DNA of 64,000 nt from Streptomyces griseosporeus (GCF_014656055.1 NZ_BNBR01000006.1:434001-498000), one strand, 5' to 3'. Positions 9,237-18,089 are shown, counted from the first letter of the stretch. A program made the numbers and translations. The notes: a model not told the origin generated them from the letters alone.

Positions 9237-10178
9237 TCACGCGCGGCGGCGTGCCGCCTCGTACAGCACGACGCCCGCCGCGACACCGGCGTTCAGCGAC
9301 TCGGCGCCGCCCGGCATGGGGATGCGCACCCGGAAGTCGCAGGTCTCGCCGACCAGCCGGGACAGGCCCTTGCCCTCGCTGCCGACGACGATGACGACCG
9401 GTCCGCCCAGTGCCTCCAGCTCGCCCACCTCGGCCTCGCCGTCGGCGGCAAGCCCGATGACGGTGACGCCCGCCTTCTTGTACTGCTCCAGCACGCGGGT
9501 CAGGTTGGTGGCGCGGGCGACCGGCGTGCGGGCGGCCGTACCGGCGGAGGTCTTCCAGGCACCGGCGGTCATACCGGCGGCGCGGCGCTCGGGCACGACC
9601 ACGCCGTGGCCGCCGAAGGCGGAGACGGAGCGGACGACGGCGCCGAGGTTGCGCGGGTCGGTGACCCCGTCGAGCGCGACGATCAGCGGGTCCTCGCCCT
9701 CGTCGGCGGCGGCGTCGAGGAGGTCCTCGGGGTGCGCGTACTCGTACGGCGGGACCTGCAGGACCAGGCCCTGGTGGTTGAGGCCGTTGGTCATGCGGTC
9801 CAGCTCGGGGCGGGGGGCCTCCATGAGGTTGATGCCGCCGCGGTCGGAAGCGAGCTGCAGTGCCTCGCGGACCCGCTCGTCGTTGTCGATGAACTGCTGG
9901 ACGTAGAGCGTGGAGGCGGGCACGCCGCCGCGCAGCGCCTCGACGACCGGGTTGCGGCCGACGACCAGCTCGGAGGCGGACTTGCCGCCGCGGCCCCTGG
10001 GCGCCTGGCGGCGCACCGACTGCTTCGCCTTGGCGTTGGCGAGGCGGTTCTTCTTGTGGCCCTTGCGCATTTCGGCAGGCGGGGTCGGCCCCTTGCCCTC
10101 CAGGCCCTTGCGCCGCTGGCCGCCACTGCCGACCTGCGCGCCCTTCTTGCCGGACATGCGGCGGTTGTTGGCTGCCAT
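9237..10178 (-). CDS. rlmB: 23S rRNA (guanosine-2'-O-)-methyltransferase RlmB
   Basis: The 313-residue protein has a basic, Lys/Arg/Gly-rich N-terminal extension (1-65) suited to RNA binding. It is followed by a SpoU substrate-binding domain (LVVGRNPVVEALRGG, about 71-85) and a C-terminal SPOUT knot domain. The knot domain carries GVTDPRNLGAVVRS (171-184), IVVGSEGKGLSRLV and ESLNAGVAAGVVLYEA. These are the three SpoU motifs that bind SAM and orient the 2'-OH. RlmB modifies G2251 (E. coli numbering) in the ribosomal P-loop. It lies directly downstream of cysS with a terminator between them, an order also seen in mycobacteria as I recall. Confidence 0.95.
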   Translation of the reverse strand: MAANNRRMSGKKGAQVGSGGQRRKGLEGKGPTPPAEMRKGHKKNRLANAKAKQSVRRQAPRGRGGKSASELVVGRNPVVEALRGGVPASTLYVQQFIDNDERVREALQLASDRGGINLMEAPRPELDRMTNGLNHQGLVLQVPPYEYAHPEDLLDAAADEGEDPLIVALDGVTDPRNLGAVVRSVSAFGGHGVVVPERRAAGMTAGAWKTSAGTAARTPVARATNLTRVLEQYKKAGVTVIGLAADGEAEVGELEALGGPVVIVVGSEGKGLSRLVGETCDFRVRIPMPGGAESLNAGVAAGVVLYEAARRRA

Positions 10179-10246
10179 GACCTACCTGTCTTTTCGGGGT
10201 GCTCTGAAACTCGATACGGAGACGGGCGTACGCACGTCAGTGCAAG

Positions 10247-10274
10247 TGTGCCGCCCGAAGGGCCGGGCGGCACA
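10247..10274 (-). terminator. Terminator of cysS
   Basis: A 10-bp perfect stem (TGTGCCGCCC and its complement, loop GAAGGGCC) lies 10 nt after the cysS stop and before the rlmB start. Confidence 0.75.
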
Positions 10275-10284
10275 TCCGCGGTGG

Positions 10285-11682
10285 TCAGCGGCTGATGCTC
10301 CAGCGCGGACCCTGGGGGCTGTCCTCGATGGCGAGCCCGGACTGCTTGAGCTGGTCGCGGATGGCGTCGGCGGTGGCCCAGTCCTTGCGGGCGCGGGCCG
10401 CCTCCCGCTGGTCGAGGACCAGACGGACGAGGCTGTCGACGACGCCGTGCAGGTCCTCGCTCTGGTCCGACTCGCCGGCCCAGTGCGGGTCGAGCGGGTC
10501 GAGGCCGAGGACGCCGAGCATGGCGCGGACCTCGGCGAGACGGGCGACGGCGGCGTCCTTGTCGTCGGCGGCCAGGGCGCTGTTGCCTTGCCGGACGGTG
10601 GTGTGGACGACGGCGAGCGCCTGCGGGACACCGAGGTCGTCGTCCATCGCGTCGGCGAAGGCCGGCGGCACCTCGGCGGCGGGCTCGACCGGCCCCCCGG
10701 CGAGCTCGACGACGCGCTGCACGAAGCCCTCGATCCGCGCGAACGCGGACTCGGCCTCGCGCAGGGCCTCCTCGCTGTACTCGATCATGGACCGGTAGTG
10801 CGGGGTGCCCAGGTAGTAGCGGAGCACGATGGGGCGCCACTGCTTGACCATCTCGGAGACCAGCACGCTGTTCCCGAGCGACTTGGACATCTTCTCGCCG
10901 CTCATGGTGACCCAGGCGTTGTGCACCCAGTACCGGGCGAACGCGTCGCCGAAGCCCTTGGCCTGGGCGATCTCGTTCTCGTGGTGCGGGAAGATCAGGT
11001 CGATGCCGCCGCCGTGGATGTCGAACTCGCTGCCGAGGTACTTGTGCGCCATGGCGGAGCACTCCAGGTGCCAGCCCGGCCGGCCGCGGCCCCACGGGGT
11101 CTCCCAGCTGGGCTCGCCCGGCTTGGCCGCCTTCCACATGGCGAAGTCACGGGGGTCGCGCTTGCCGGTCTCGCCGTCCTCGGAGGGCTGGAGGAGGTTC
11201 TCCAGCTCCTGGTTGGACAGGGCGAGGTAGCCGGGCAGGGAGCGCACGTCGAAGTAGACGTTGCCGTCGGCCTCGTAGGCGTGGCCGCGCTCGATGAGCC
11301 CGCGCATCATCTCGACCATCTCGGTCACGTGCCCGGTGGCGCGCGGCTCGTAGGTCGGGGGCAGGCAGCCGAGCACGGTGTAGGCGTCGTCGAAGGCGCG
11401 CTCGTTCTCGTAGCCGATGGACCACCAGGGGCGGTTCTGTTCGGCCGCCTTCCTGATGATCTTGTCGTCGATGTCGGTGACGTTGCGGATGAACGTGACG
11501 TCGTAGCCGCGGTAGGCGAACCAGCGGCGCATGATGTCGAAGTTCAGGCCCGAGCGGATGTGCCCGATGTGCGGTGCGGCCTGCACGGTGGCGCCACACA
11601 GGTAGATCGAGACACAACCCGGCGTGAGCGGGGCGAAGTCACGGATCTGCCGGGCGCTGGTGTCGTACAGGCGAATAGTCAC
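10285..11682 (-). CDS. cysS: Cysteinyl-tRNA synthetase
   Basis: The 465-residue class I synthetase charges tRNA-Cys. The zinc ligand Cys29 (YLCGATV), the HIGH motif (PHIGHIRSG, His38-His41), the zinc/substrate region WHLECSAMA and KMSKS (GEKMSKSLGN, about 267) are all present. Its length is normal for bacteria, and the N-terminus lacks the features of MshC, the mycothiol ligase paralogue. I chose the GTG at 11680-11682 (VTIRLYDT), with a TACCCT -10 box a few bases upstream suggesting a leaderless transcript. It sits 77 bp downstream of ispF and may be read with the ispD-ispF unit. Confidence 0.97.
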   Translation of the reverse strand: MTIRLYDTSARQIRDFAPLTPGCVSIYLCGATVQAAPHIGHIRSGLNFDIMRRWFAYRGYDVTFIRNVTDIDDKIIRKAAEQNRPWWSIGYENERAFDDAYTVLGCLPPTYEPRATGHVTEMVEMMRGLIERGHAYEADGNVYFDVRSLPGYLALSNQELENLLQPSEDGETGKRDPRDFAMWKAAKPGEPSWETPWGRGRPGWHLECSAMAHKYLGSEFDIHGGGIDLIFPHHENEIAQAKGFGDAFARYWVHNAWVTMSGEKMSKSLGNSVLVSEMVKQWRPIVLRYYLGTPHYRSMIEYSEEALREAESAFARIEGFVQRVVELAGGPVEPAAEVPPAFADAMDDDLGVPQALAVVHTTVRQGNSALAADDKDAAVARLAEVRAMLGVLGLDPLDPHWAGESDQSEDLHGVVDSLVRLVLDQREAARARKDWATADAIRDQLKQSGLAIEDSPQGPRWSISR

Positions 11683-11759
11683 GAGACCTAGGGTAGTGGG
11701 CGCGGGGGTGTGCGTGGAGCCGCCTTGGGGCACCGGGCGTCACCCGTCGTGCCCCGCCG

Positions 11760-12257
11760 TCACGGGACGCGCACGACCAGGGCCGTCGCCACCGCCATCA
11801 GTCCCTCGTCCCGGCCGGGGAAGCCGAGTCCGTCGGTCGTCGCGCCGGACACCGACACAGGTGCTCCGGCCGCGTCGGAGAGGATCTTCTGCGCCTCGTC
11901 GCGCCGCTTGCCGATCTTCGGGCGGGGTCCGACGACCTGGACGGCGATGTTGCCGACGCGGAAGCCGGCCTCGCGGACGATGCGGGCGGCCTCGGTGAGC
12001 AGGGTGACGCCGGAGGCGCCGGACCACTCGGGGCGGCCGGTGCCGAAGTGCTGCCCGAGGTCGCCGAGTCCGGCGGCGGAGAACAGCGCGTTGCACGCGG
12101 CGTGGGCGACGACGTCGGCGTCGGAGTGGCCGGCCAGGCCGGGGCCCTCGCCCTCCCACTTCAGGCCGGCGCACCACAGCTCGCGGCCCTCTTCGAAGGC
12201 GTGGATGTCGGTGCCGATGCCCACCTGGGGCAGCACGATGTCCGGTTCAGAAGCCAT
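11760..12257 (-). CDS. ispF: 2-C-methyl-D-erythritol 2,4-cyclodiphosphate synthase
   Basis: The 165-residue enzyme of the MEP isoprenoid pathway converts CDP-ME-2-phosphate to MEcPP with release of CMP. Metal ligands Asp17 and His19 (GIGTDIHAF) and the HSDADVVAHA motif (His44 onward) are intact, as is the C-terminal TTDGLGFPGRDEGL substrate loop. Its start overlaps the end of ispD by 11 bp, so translation is probably coupled and the product of IspD (after the kinase IspE, encoded elsewhere) is handled by a stoichiometric partner. In some bacteria IspD and IspF are fused; here they are separate. Confidence 0.97.
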   Translation of the reverse strand: MASEPDIVLPQVGIGTDIHAFEEGRELWCAGLKWEGEGPGLAGHSDADVVAHAACNALFSAAGLGDLGQHFGTGRPEWSGASGVTLLTEAARIVREAGFRVGNIAVQVVGPRPKIGKRRDEAQKILSDAAGAPVSVSGATTDGLGFPGRDEGLMAVATALVVRVP

Positions 12258-12999
12258 CGTTGAGCCTCCTGCGGGCCAGGACGGCCTCGGCGAGGACCAG
12301 GTCGAGCGGGCGGGTGACCTTGAAGGCCTCCTCGTGCCCGGCGACCGCGACCACGGGCTCGCCGAGCTGTTCCACCATGCCGGCGTCGTCGGTGACGGCG
12401 CCGGTGATCTGCTCGTGGGCGCGGACCAGGGTGGCCCGCGCGAAGCCCTGCGGGGTCTGCACGGCCCGCAGCCGCGCCCGCTCCGGCGTGGCGAGGACGG
12501 GCTCCGGCTCGCCCGGGGCGGCCGGCTCGACCTCCTTGACGGTGTCGGCGAGCGGCAGCGCGGGCACGGCGGCGACGGCGCCCTCCCGTACGGCCTCGAT
12601 CACGGTGTCGACGGTGTCGACCGGGACGAGCGGGCGGGCGGCGTCGTGGACGAGCACGATGCCGTACTCGGGCGGCAGCGCCTCCAGGCCGAGGCGGACC
12701 GACTCCTGCCGGGTCTCCCCGCCGGGGACGACGACGAAGTCGGTGCGCTCGGGCAGCGCGTGCGTGTCCAGCAGGGACTTGACCTCGGCGGCGCCGTCGG
12801 GCGGGGCCACGACGACCACCAGGGAGACGGCGCGCGAGGCGGCCATCGCCCGGACGGCGTGGATGAGCATGGGCACGCCGCCCAGGGTGCGCAGCGCCTT
12901 GGGGGCGCCGGGCCCGAGCCGTACGCCGCGGCCGGCGGCCGGGATGACGACGGCCGTGCGGGCGGCCTCGGCGGGCGGGGGAGACGAAACGTCAGACAT
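12247..12999 (-). CDS. ispD: 2-C-methyl-D-erythritol 4-phosphate cytidylyltransferase
   Basis: The 250-residue MEP-pathway enzyme makes CDP-ME from MEP and CTP. The N-terminal nucleotide-binding loop PAAGRGVRLGPGAPKAL (20-36) is intact, and HDAARPLV (metal/substrate) and TPQGFARATL are recognisable. A 17-residue Pro/Ala extension precedes the first beta strand. The start ATG gives MSDVSSPPPAE. It is the first gene of a minus-strand unit with ispF, and carD lies upstream on the same strand after a 311-bp gap with its own potential promoter. The carD-ispD-ispF order is shared with mycobacteria as I remember it. Confidence 0.96.
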   Translation of the reverse strand: MSDVSSPPPAEAARTAVVIPAAGRGVRLGPGAPKALRTLGGVPMLIHAVRAMAASRAVSLVVVVAPPDGAAEVKSLLDTHALPERTDFVVVPGGETRQESVRLGLEALPPEYGIVLVHDAARPLVPVDTVDTVIEAVREGAVAAVPALPLADTVKEVEPAAPGEPEPVLATPERARLRAVQTPQGFARATLVRAHEQITGAVTDDAGMVEQLGEPVVAVAGHEEAFKVTRPLDLVLAEAVLARRRLNDGF

Positions 13000-13310
13000 C
13001 GGTTCCTGTCAGGTTTGTGTGCTGGGCTGGCTTGGGTATGGCCTCAGCGTGCGCCGGACGGGACACGTTCGACCGGACCCTTCCGTGACCATGGTCGAAC
13101 CGGTTGCCCGGCCCCGGCACACAGGATCGGGGGAAATCTCCCCGTTGTACGGCACGGACGCGTCGTCTCTGCGCAGGAAGTCGTGACTGCGTACGAACAT
13201 GCCGCAGCGCCCGGCGACGGATTGTCACGTCATCGGGCACCGCGGCATCGCCATGTCAGCGCATGTAGGTCATGTACGTCATGGCAGGTACTGAGCGGCC
13301 TGCGCCGGCG
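13000..13310. other. Intergenic region carD-ispD, no gene seen
   Basis: 311 bp separate the carD stop from the ispD start. Short frames on either strand are not supported by codon pattern or ribosome sites. A small stem, GGGGAAATCTCCCC near 13131-13144, is visible. The interval probably holds the ispDF promoter. Confidence 0.5.
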
Positions 13311-13793
13311 TCAGGACGCGAGGACCTCGTCGAGCAGGGCCTCGGCCTTGTCCTCGTTCGTGTTCTCCGCGAGGGCCAGCTCGCTCACCAGGATCTGCCG
13401 GGCCTTGGCGAGCATGCGCTTCTCACCTGCGGAGAGTCCGCGCTCGCGCTCGCGACGCCACAGGTCGCGCACGACTTCCGCGACCTTGATGACATCGCCG
13501 GAGGCGAGCTTCTCCAGATTTGCCTTGTAGCGACGCGACCAGTTCGTGGGCTCCTCGGCGTACGGCGCGCGCAGCACCTCGAAGACCCGGTCCAGCCCGT
13601 CCTGACCGACCACATCACGCACGCCGACGAACTCCGCATTGTCCGCTGGCACACGTACCGTCAGGTCACCCTGGGCGACCTTCAGCACCAAGTAGGTCTT
13701 GTCCACGCCTTTGATCTGGCGAGTTTCGATGGCCTCGATCAGCGCGGCCCCGTGATGGGGATAGACCACGGTGTCGCCAACCTTGAACGTCAT
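13311..13793 (-). CDS. carD: CarD/CdnL family RNA polymerase-binding transcriptional regulator
   Basis: The 160-residue protein has a Tudor-like RNA-polymerase interaction domain at residues 1-65 (FKVGDTVVYPHHGAALIEAIE). A helical C-terminal DNA-binding region follows (about 75-160) and includes NWSRRYKANLEKL, in which the conserved Trp is present. CarD/CdnL binds the beta subunit and stabilises open complexes at housekeeping promoters; it is essential in mycobacteria. The ribosome site GAAGGGG precedes the ATG at 13791-13793. A 656-bp intergenic region separates it from the divergent lipoprotein gene. Confidence 0.95.
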   Translation of the reverse strand: MTFKVGDTVVYPHHGAALIEAIETRQIKGVDKTYLVLKVAQGDLTVRVPADNAEFVGVRDVVGQDGLDRVFEVLRAPYAEEPTNWSRRYKANLEKLASGDVIKVAEVVRDLWRRERERGLSAGEKRMLAKARQILVSELALAENTNEDKAEALLDEVLAS

Positions 13794-14449
13794 GTGACAG
13801 GTACCCCTTCCGTGGCTATCCAGGGTAACACGGATACGGCGTCTTCTGAATGGCGTTTTCGCAGGTCAGGGCATATCTCGGGGCTTGACAACAGCAACAG
13901 GAACGTGCTGCGCGGGCCGAGCGGAAGCGGGTATTCGCAGGTCGGAGCGGCTGTGCGGGGGAGGTGAAACGCGTACGTTACACGCATCCGGAGGCTCCCT
14001 CAGGCGGCCGAACGTCCCCAAATGTCCGGTTCCGGATGTGCGACTTCCGCTACTCCGTTCGGTGTCCCGGAGGTGGATACGCGCCGAATCCGGAATTGAT
14101 CACGGGCACCGCACAAGGCCGGACGCTACCCGCGTTGATCAATTCCCGGACAGCGGCACCGGAGGGCCGCGCATTCCTTCACGGAAAATCCGCGCGACAG
14201 CGCAGGTGAGACCGGCGGCGACTTATGTGAATGGCGGACCGGTGGCCGGTCAAAGTGACTGATGGGTCAGTTGTGGCGGAGGTGATCGCGCCGCCTCGCG
14301 CGCCTGCACGAGGGAAGCCGGAACGCCCGGGGGAGGGTCGGGTGCGGCGGCCGGGGGACGGCTCGGTAACCTAAGGCCGCTGACAGACCCTTAGGGCGGC
14401 TTTGTGACACGCGCCGCTCTGTCCCTGCGTTCAAGGAGTTGCCGCCGCC
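13794..14449. other. Long intergenic region between carD and a divergent lipoprotein gene
   Basis: No convincing gene is seen in these 656 bp; an ATG/GTG frame at 13964-14209 lacks family features. The carD-proximal end has TTACCCTGG-like -10 candidates on the minus strand. An interrupted palindrome (TGATCAATTCC arms) lies at 14090-14149, and a GACCCTTAGGG element lies shortly before the lipoprotein gene. Confidence 0.5.
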
Positions 14450-15109
14450 GTGAGCAGCAGCCTTCGACGCGGCGCCCTCGCCGCCTCCGTCATCGCCGTC
14501 TCCATCGCCTCGCTGGCCGCCTGCGGCGCCGGGAACGACTCGCAGACGCTCCAGATCAAGCCGGACAACGCGGCCACCAGCGTCGGCGACATCAAGATCC
14601 AGAACGCCGTGGTCGTCACCCAGCCCGAGCGTGAGTCGACGGGTCCGGCGGCGATCTCCGCCACCGTCTTCAACACCGGTGACACCGCCCAGACGCTGGA
14701 CGCGATCAAGGTGGCCGGTGTCGACCAGCCCGCCGAGATCAAGGCTCCCAAGGGCGGCAAGCTGACCGTCCCGGCCGGCGGCTCCGTCGTCATCGGCGGC
14801 AAGGGCAACGCCGTGGCCACCGTGGAGAGCGGCCACGAGGCGGTGCGGGACGGCAACGTGCAGAAGGTCACCTTCACCTTCAGCAAGACCGGTGACGTGG
14901 CGCTGGACGCGTTCGTCGTCCCGGCCGAGAGCTACTTCTCCGAGTACGGCCCGAGCGAGGTGCCAAGCGCGTCCGCCGAGGCGCCCTCCGGCAAGCCGTC
15001 CGAGTCCGCCTCGGGCAAGCCGTCGGCCTCCGCCTCCGGCACCCCGACCGACCAGGCCTCCGCCAGCGCTTCGGCGTCCGCGTCGGCCTCGGAGTCGGCC
15101 GGTCACTGA
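14450..15109 (+). CDS. Putative lipoprotein, PCuAC/DUF461-like, with low-complexity Ser/Ala tail
   Basis: The 219-residue protein has a lipobox (SLAAC, Cys25) after a typical signal sequence, so it is likely lipid-anchored outside the membrane. Residues about 50-165 form a beta-sandwich-like domain (AAISATVFNTGDTAQTLDAIKV ... VTFTFSKTGDVALDAFVV) resembling the copper-chaperone PCuAC/DUF461 fold. The Met/His copper ligands of true PCuAC are not obvious, so metal binding is doubtful. The last 50 residues are repeats of Ser-Ala-Ser with Gly/Pro/Glu, a surface-exposed linker. The GTG start is preceded by AAGGAG. It is monocistronic, with a strong terminator downstream. Confidence 0.8.
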   Translation: MSSSLRRGALAASVIAVSIASLAACGAGNDSQTLQIKPDNAATSVGDIKIQNAVVVTQPERESTGPAAISATVFNTGDTAQTLDAIKVAGVDQPAEIKAPKGGKLTVPAGGSVVIGGKGNAVATVESGHEAVRDGNVQKVTFTFSKTGDVALDAFVVPAESYFSEYGPSEVPSASAEAPSGKPSESASGKPSASASGTPTDQASASASASASASESAGH

Positions 15110-15120
15110 GACACCTTGGA

Positions 15121-15169
15121 TACGCCGGAAGGGCGGGACCTCTCCGTGAGGTCCCGCCCTTCCGGCGTA
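15121..15169. terminator. Very strong bidirectional terminator
   Basis: A perfect 22-bp inverted repeat with a 5-nt loop (TCCGT) lies between the convergent lipoprotein and phoP genes, 11 bp after the former and 23 bp after the latter. It is one of the longest stems in the window. Confidence 0.92.
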
Positions 15170-15192
15170 CCGGCGTGTCCGCCCCGCGGTGT

Positions 15193-15873
15193 CTACGGCT
15201 CGAACTTGTAGCCGAGGCCGCGCACGGTCACCAGGTAGCGCGGGGCGCCCGGGTCCGGCTCGATCTTGGCGCGCAGCCGCTTGACGTGGACGTCGAGGGT
15301 CTTGGTGTCCCCGACGTAGTCGGCGCCCCAGACGCGGTCGATGAGCTGCATGCGGGTGAGCACCCGGCCGGCGTTGCGCAGCAGCATCTCCAGCAGGTCG
15401 AACTCCTTCAGCGGCAGGTCGACCTTGGAGCCGCCGACGGTGACCACGTGCCGGTCGACGTCCATGCGGACCGGGCCGGCCTCCAGCGCGGTCGGGGTCA
15501 CCTCCTCCGGCTCGCCGCGGCGGCGCAGGACGGCGCGGATGCGGGCGACCAGCTCACGGGAGGAGAAGGGCTTGGTGACGTAGTCGTCGGCCCCTATCTC
15601 CAGGCCGACGACCTTGTCGATCTCGCTGTCCTTGGCGGTCACCATGATCACGGGGACGTTGGAGCGGCCGCGCAGCTGACGGCACACCTCCGTGCCGGGC
15701 AGCCCCGGCAGCATCAGGTCGAGGAGGACGAGGTCGGCGCCGTTGCGCTCGAACTCGTCGAGTCCGTCGGGTCCGGTGGCCGCGACGGCCACCTCGAAGC
15801 CCTCCTTGCGGAGCATGTACGACAGGGCGTCGGAGAAGGACTCCTCGTCCTCGACGACGAGCACACGGGTCAC
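15193..15873 (-). CDS. phoP: Phosphate-responsive response regulator PhoP
   Basis: The 226-residue OmpR-family regulator has a receiver domain at 1-120 with acidic pocket Glu8/Asp9, phospho-acceptor Asp52 (LLDLMLPG), Thr79 (VTAKD) and Lys101 (TKPF). A winged-helix domain (about 130-226) contains the recognition region TLDVHVKRLRAKIE. In Streptomyces PhoP activates the pho regulon at low phosphate and represses secondary metabolism. The GTG start overlaps the phoR stop by 4 bp (GTGA), so the pair is translationally coupled. It corresponds to RegX3 of mycobacteria. Confidence 0.96.
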   Translation of the reverse strand: MTRVLVVEDEESFSDALSYMLRKEGFEVAVAATGPDGLDEFERNGADLVLLDLMLPGLPGTEVCRQLRGRSNVPVIMVTAKDSEIDKVVGLEIGADDYVTKPFSSRELVARIRAVLRRRGEPEEVTPTALEAGPVRMDVDRHVVTVGGSKVDLPLKEFDLLEMLLRNAGRVLTRMQLIDRVWGADYVGDTKTLDVHVKRLRAKIEPDPGAPRYLVTVRGLGYKFEP

Positions 15874-17162
15874 GGAAGGACCTCCGGGGCGGAAAGCGTT
15901 TCGTACGCGGTCGGATCAGGGGGTGACGCAGTGGATGAGGCAGAGGTGGTGCGGCGGGTGCCCGCCTCGTCGTCGAGGGCGGGGTGCTGCAGGGCGCGGT
16001 CCCGGTCGCGGGCCGCTCCCGCCTCCGGCAGGCGCAGCGTGAAGGTGGAGCCCTGTCCCTCGGCGCTCCACACCGTGACCTCCCCGCCGTGCGAGGCGAC
16101 CACGTGCTTGACGATGGCCAGGCCGAGGCCGGTGCCGCCGGTGGCCCGGGACCGGGCCGGGTCGACCCGGTAGAAGCGCTCGAAGATGCGCTCCTTGTCC
16201 TTGTCGGAGATGCCGATGCCCTGGTCGGTCACGGCGATCTCGATCATGTCCCCGCCGGGCGCGGTCACCCGGCGGGCGGCGATGCCGACGCGGGTGCGGG
16301 CCGGGGAGTAGTTGACGGCGTTCTCGACGAGGTTGCCGAGCGCGGCGGCGAGCTGGCCGCGGTTGCCCCACACCCGCAGGTCGGCCGTACCGCCCGCGGT
16401 CATGGTGATGTTCTTGGTGCCGGCCTGGTGGCGGCAGCGGTCGATGGCCTCGTTGACCAGTTCGTCGACGCCGACGGGTTCGGCGTCCTCCAGCGGGTCG
16501 TCGTTCTGCACGCGGGAGAGGTCGATCAGCTCCTGCACGAGGTTGGTCAGCCGGGTCGCCTCGATCTGCATGCGGCCGGCGAAGCGCTGCACGGCCTCCG
16601 GGTCGTCGGAGGCGTCCATGACGGCCTCGGACAGCAGGGAGAGCGCGCCGACGGGCGTCTTCAGCTCGTGGCTCACGTTGGCGACGAAGTCGCGTCGTAC
16701 GGCCTCGATCCGGCGGGCCTCGGTGAGGTCCTCCACGAGGAGCAGCACGAGCCGTGAGCCGAGCGGGGCGACGCGCGCGGAGACGGCGAGCGCCTCCCCG
16801 CGGCCGGTGCCGCGCCGGGGCAGGTCCAGCTCGACCTGGCGTATCTCACCGTCGCGTCGCGTGTCCCGGGCCATCTGGAGCATGGGCTCGACGGCCAGTT
16901 TGCCGCCGCGGACCAGACCGAGGGCGTACGCCGCCGAGCTGGCCTTGACGACGCCGTCCGCCTCGTCGAGGACGACGGCGGAGGAGCGGAGCACGGACAG
17001 GACGGTGTCGACGCCGGGCGGGAGCACCGGGTCTGTGTGCAAAGAGGTGCGGGTCGGGCGCTTCAGCTCCCGCTCGCTCCAGCGGAACGCCAGCATGGCG
17101 ATGACACCGGTGAGCACCCCGGCGATCGCTGCCGCTGCGGCGACCGCCGCGTTCACGTCCAT
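15870..17162 (-). CDS. phoR: Phosphate sensor histidine kinase PhoR
   Basis: The 430-residue kinase has a single N-terminal membrane helix (VAAAAAIAGVLTGVIAMLAF, about 7-26), a PAS-like region (about 50-145) and a dimerisation H-box FVANVSHELKTP with phospho-acceptor His165. The ATPase domain has the N box NLVENAVNYS, G1 (DQGIGI) and G2 (GTGLGLAIVKHV). A Thr/Ser/Pro-rich tail follows residue 395. It lacks a periplasmic sensor loop, so like SenX3 and PhoR it probably senses phosphate through PhoU and the Pst system. Its promoter region, shared with divergent phoU, carries GTTCA repeats of PHO-box type. Confidence 0.95.
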   Translation of the reverse strand: MDVNAAVAAAAAIAGVLTGVIAMLAFRWSERELKRPTRTSLHTDPVLPPGVDTVLSVLRSSAVVLDEADGVVKASSAAYALGLVRGGKLAVEPMLQMARDTRRDGEIRQVELDLPRRGTGRGEALAVSARVAPLGSRLVLLLVEDLTEARRIEAVRRDFVANVSHELKTPVGALSLLSEAVMDASDDPEAVQRFAGRMQIEATRLTNLVQELIDLSRVQNDDPLEDAEPVGVDELVNEAIDRCRHQAGTKNITMTAGGTADLRVWGNRGQLAAALGNLVENAVNYSPARTRVGIAARRVTAPGGDMIEIAVTDQGIGISDKDKERIFERFYRVDPARSRATGGTGLGLAIVKHVVASHGGEVTVWSAEGQGSTFTLRLPEAGAARDRDRALQHPALDDEAGTRRTTSASSTASPPDPTAYETLSAPEVLP

Positions 17163-17235
17163 GGCTCCAGGTTAGGCACGGGATGCGGGCTGCCCACAGC
17201 CGTCCGGGTGCGACCTCGAACACTCGTCGCCCAGA

Positions 17236-17264
17236 GTTCACCTGGGAGCCAGTACCGGTTCATT
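17236..17264. promoter_or_regulatory. Candidate PHO box (PhoP binding repeats) between phoR and phoU
   Basis: GTTCACC (17236-17242) and GTTCATT (17258-17264) are direct repeats exactly 22 bp apart, two units of the 11-bp PhoP repeat described for Streptomyces. The site lies about 75 bp upstream of the phoR start and 135 bp upstream of phoU. The middle unit is degenerate. Confidence 0.7.
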
Positions 17265-17399
17265 TGGGGTGACGGAATCCGACGCGTACGGCGTCGAACG
17301 TGGGAGCGTGGGGTTCTGAGCCCCGTCGACAAACCTGAGAAGACGTACGGGAAACCGCCGTACCGGAACCCCCGGCGCACACGTGAGAGAGGGACCCTG

Positions 17400-18089
17400 A
17401 TGCGGGACGCGTACCACGAGGAACTGGATTCGATCGGCGACGGTCTGGTGGAGATGGCCCGGCTGGTCGGCTCGGCGATCGGGCGCGCCACGACGGCGAT
17501 CCTCGACGCCGACCTGAAGCTGGCCGAGAGCGTGATCGAGGCCGACCAGAAGGTCGACGAGCTGCAGCACGGCCTGGAGGCGCGGGCGATAGCGCTGCTG
17601 GCCCGGCAGCAGCCGGTGGCGACGGATCTGCGGATCGTCGTGACGTCGCTGCGGATGAGCGCCGACCTGGAGCGCTCGGGCGACCTCGCCCAGCATGTGG
17701 CGAAGCTGGCGCGGCTGCGGTTCCCGGAGCGGGCGGTGCCGCAGGACCTGCACGCGACGATCCTGGAGATGGGGCAGCTCGCGCAGCGCCTGATGGCGAA
17801 GGCCGCGGAGGTGATCATCACCAAGGACGTCGACCTGGCGCTGCAGCTGGAGCAGGACGACGACGCGATGGACCTGCTGCACCGCACGCTCTTCCAGCAC
17901 CTGATCGACGAGCGGTGGAAGCACGGCATCGAGACGGCGGTGGACGTGACGCTGCTGGGCCGCTACTACGAGCGGTACGCCGACCACGCGGTCGCGGTGG
18001 CCAAGCGGGTGGTGTACCTGGTGACGGGTGAGCACGCGGACGAGCTGCAGCAGGACACGCAGACGGTGACGGGGGTGGAGGGCGCCTGA
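17400..18089 (+). CDS. phoU: Phosphate signalling protein PhoU
   Basis: The 229-residue all-helical protein consists of two PhoU three-helix repeats (about 10-95 and 115-205). Each carries the metal-cluster signature: ADQKVDELQHGLEARA in the first and LEQDDDAMDLLHRTLFQHL in the second. The terminal ERYADHAVAVAKRVVYLVTG motif is characteristic. PhoU damps PhoR signalling and Pst uptake when phosphate is plentiful. The ATG at 17400 is chosen for the GAGAGAGGGA ribosome site; the frame continues upstream. It is divergent from phoR-phoP, the arrangement also seen for mycobacterial senX3 neighbourhoods. Confidence 0.95.
   Translation: MRDAYHEELDSIGDGLVEMARLVGSAIGRATTAILDADLKLAESVIEADQKVDELQHGLEARAIALLARQQPVATDLRIVVTSLRMSADLERSGDLAQHVAKLARLRFPERAVPQDLHATILEMGQLAQRLMAKAAEVIITKDVDLALQLEQDDDAMDLLHRTLFQHLIDERWKHGIETAVDVTLLGRYYERYADHAVAVAKRVVYLVTGEHADELQQDTQTVTGVEGA

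Noticed and set aside
13964..14209. Short plus-strand frame in the carD upstream gap
   Set aside because: There is no ribosome site, no codon bias and no family feature. The region has operator-like palindromes instead.
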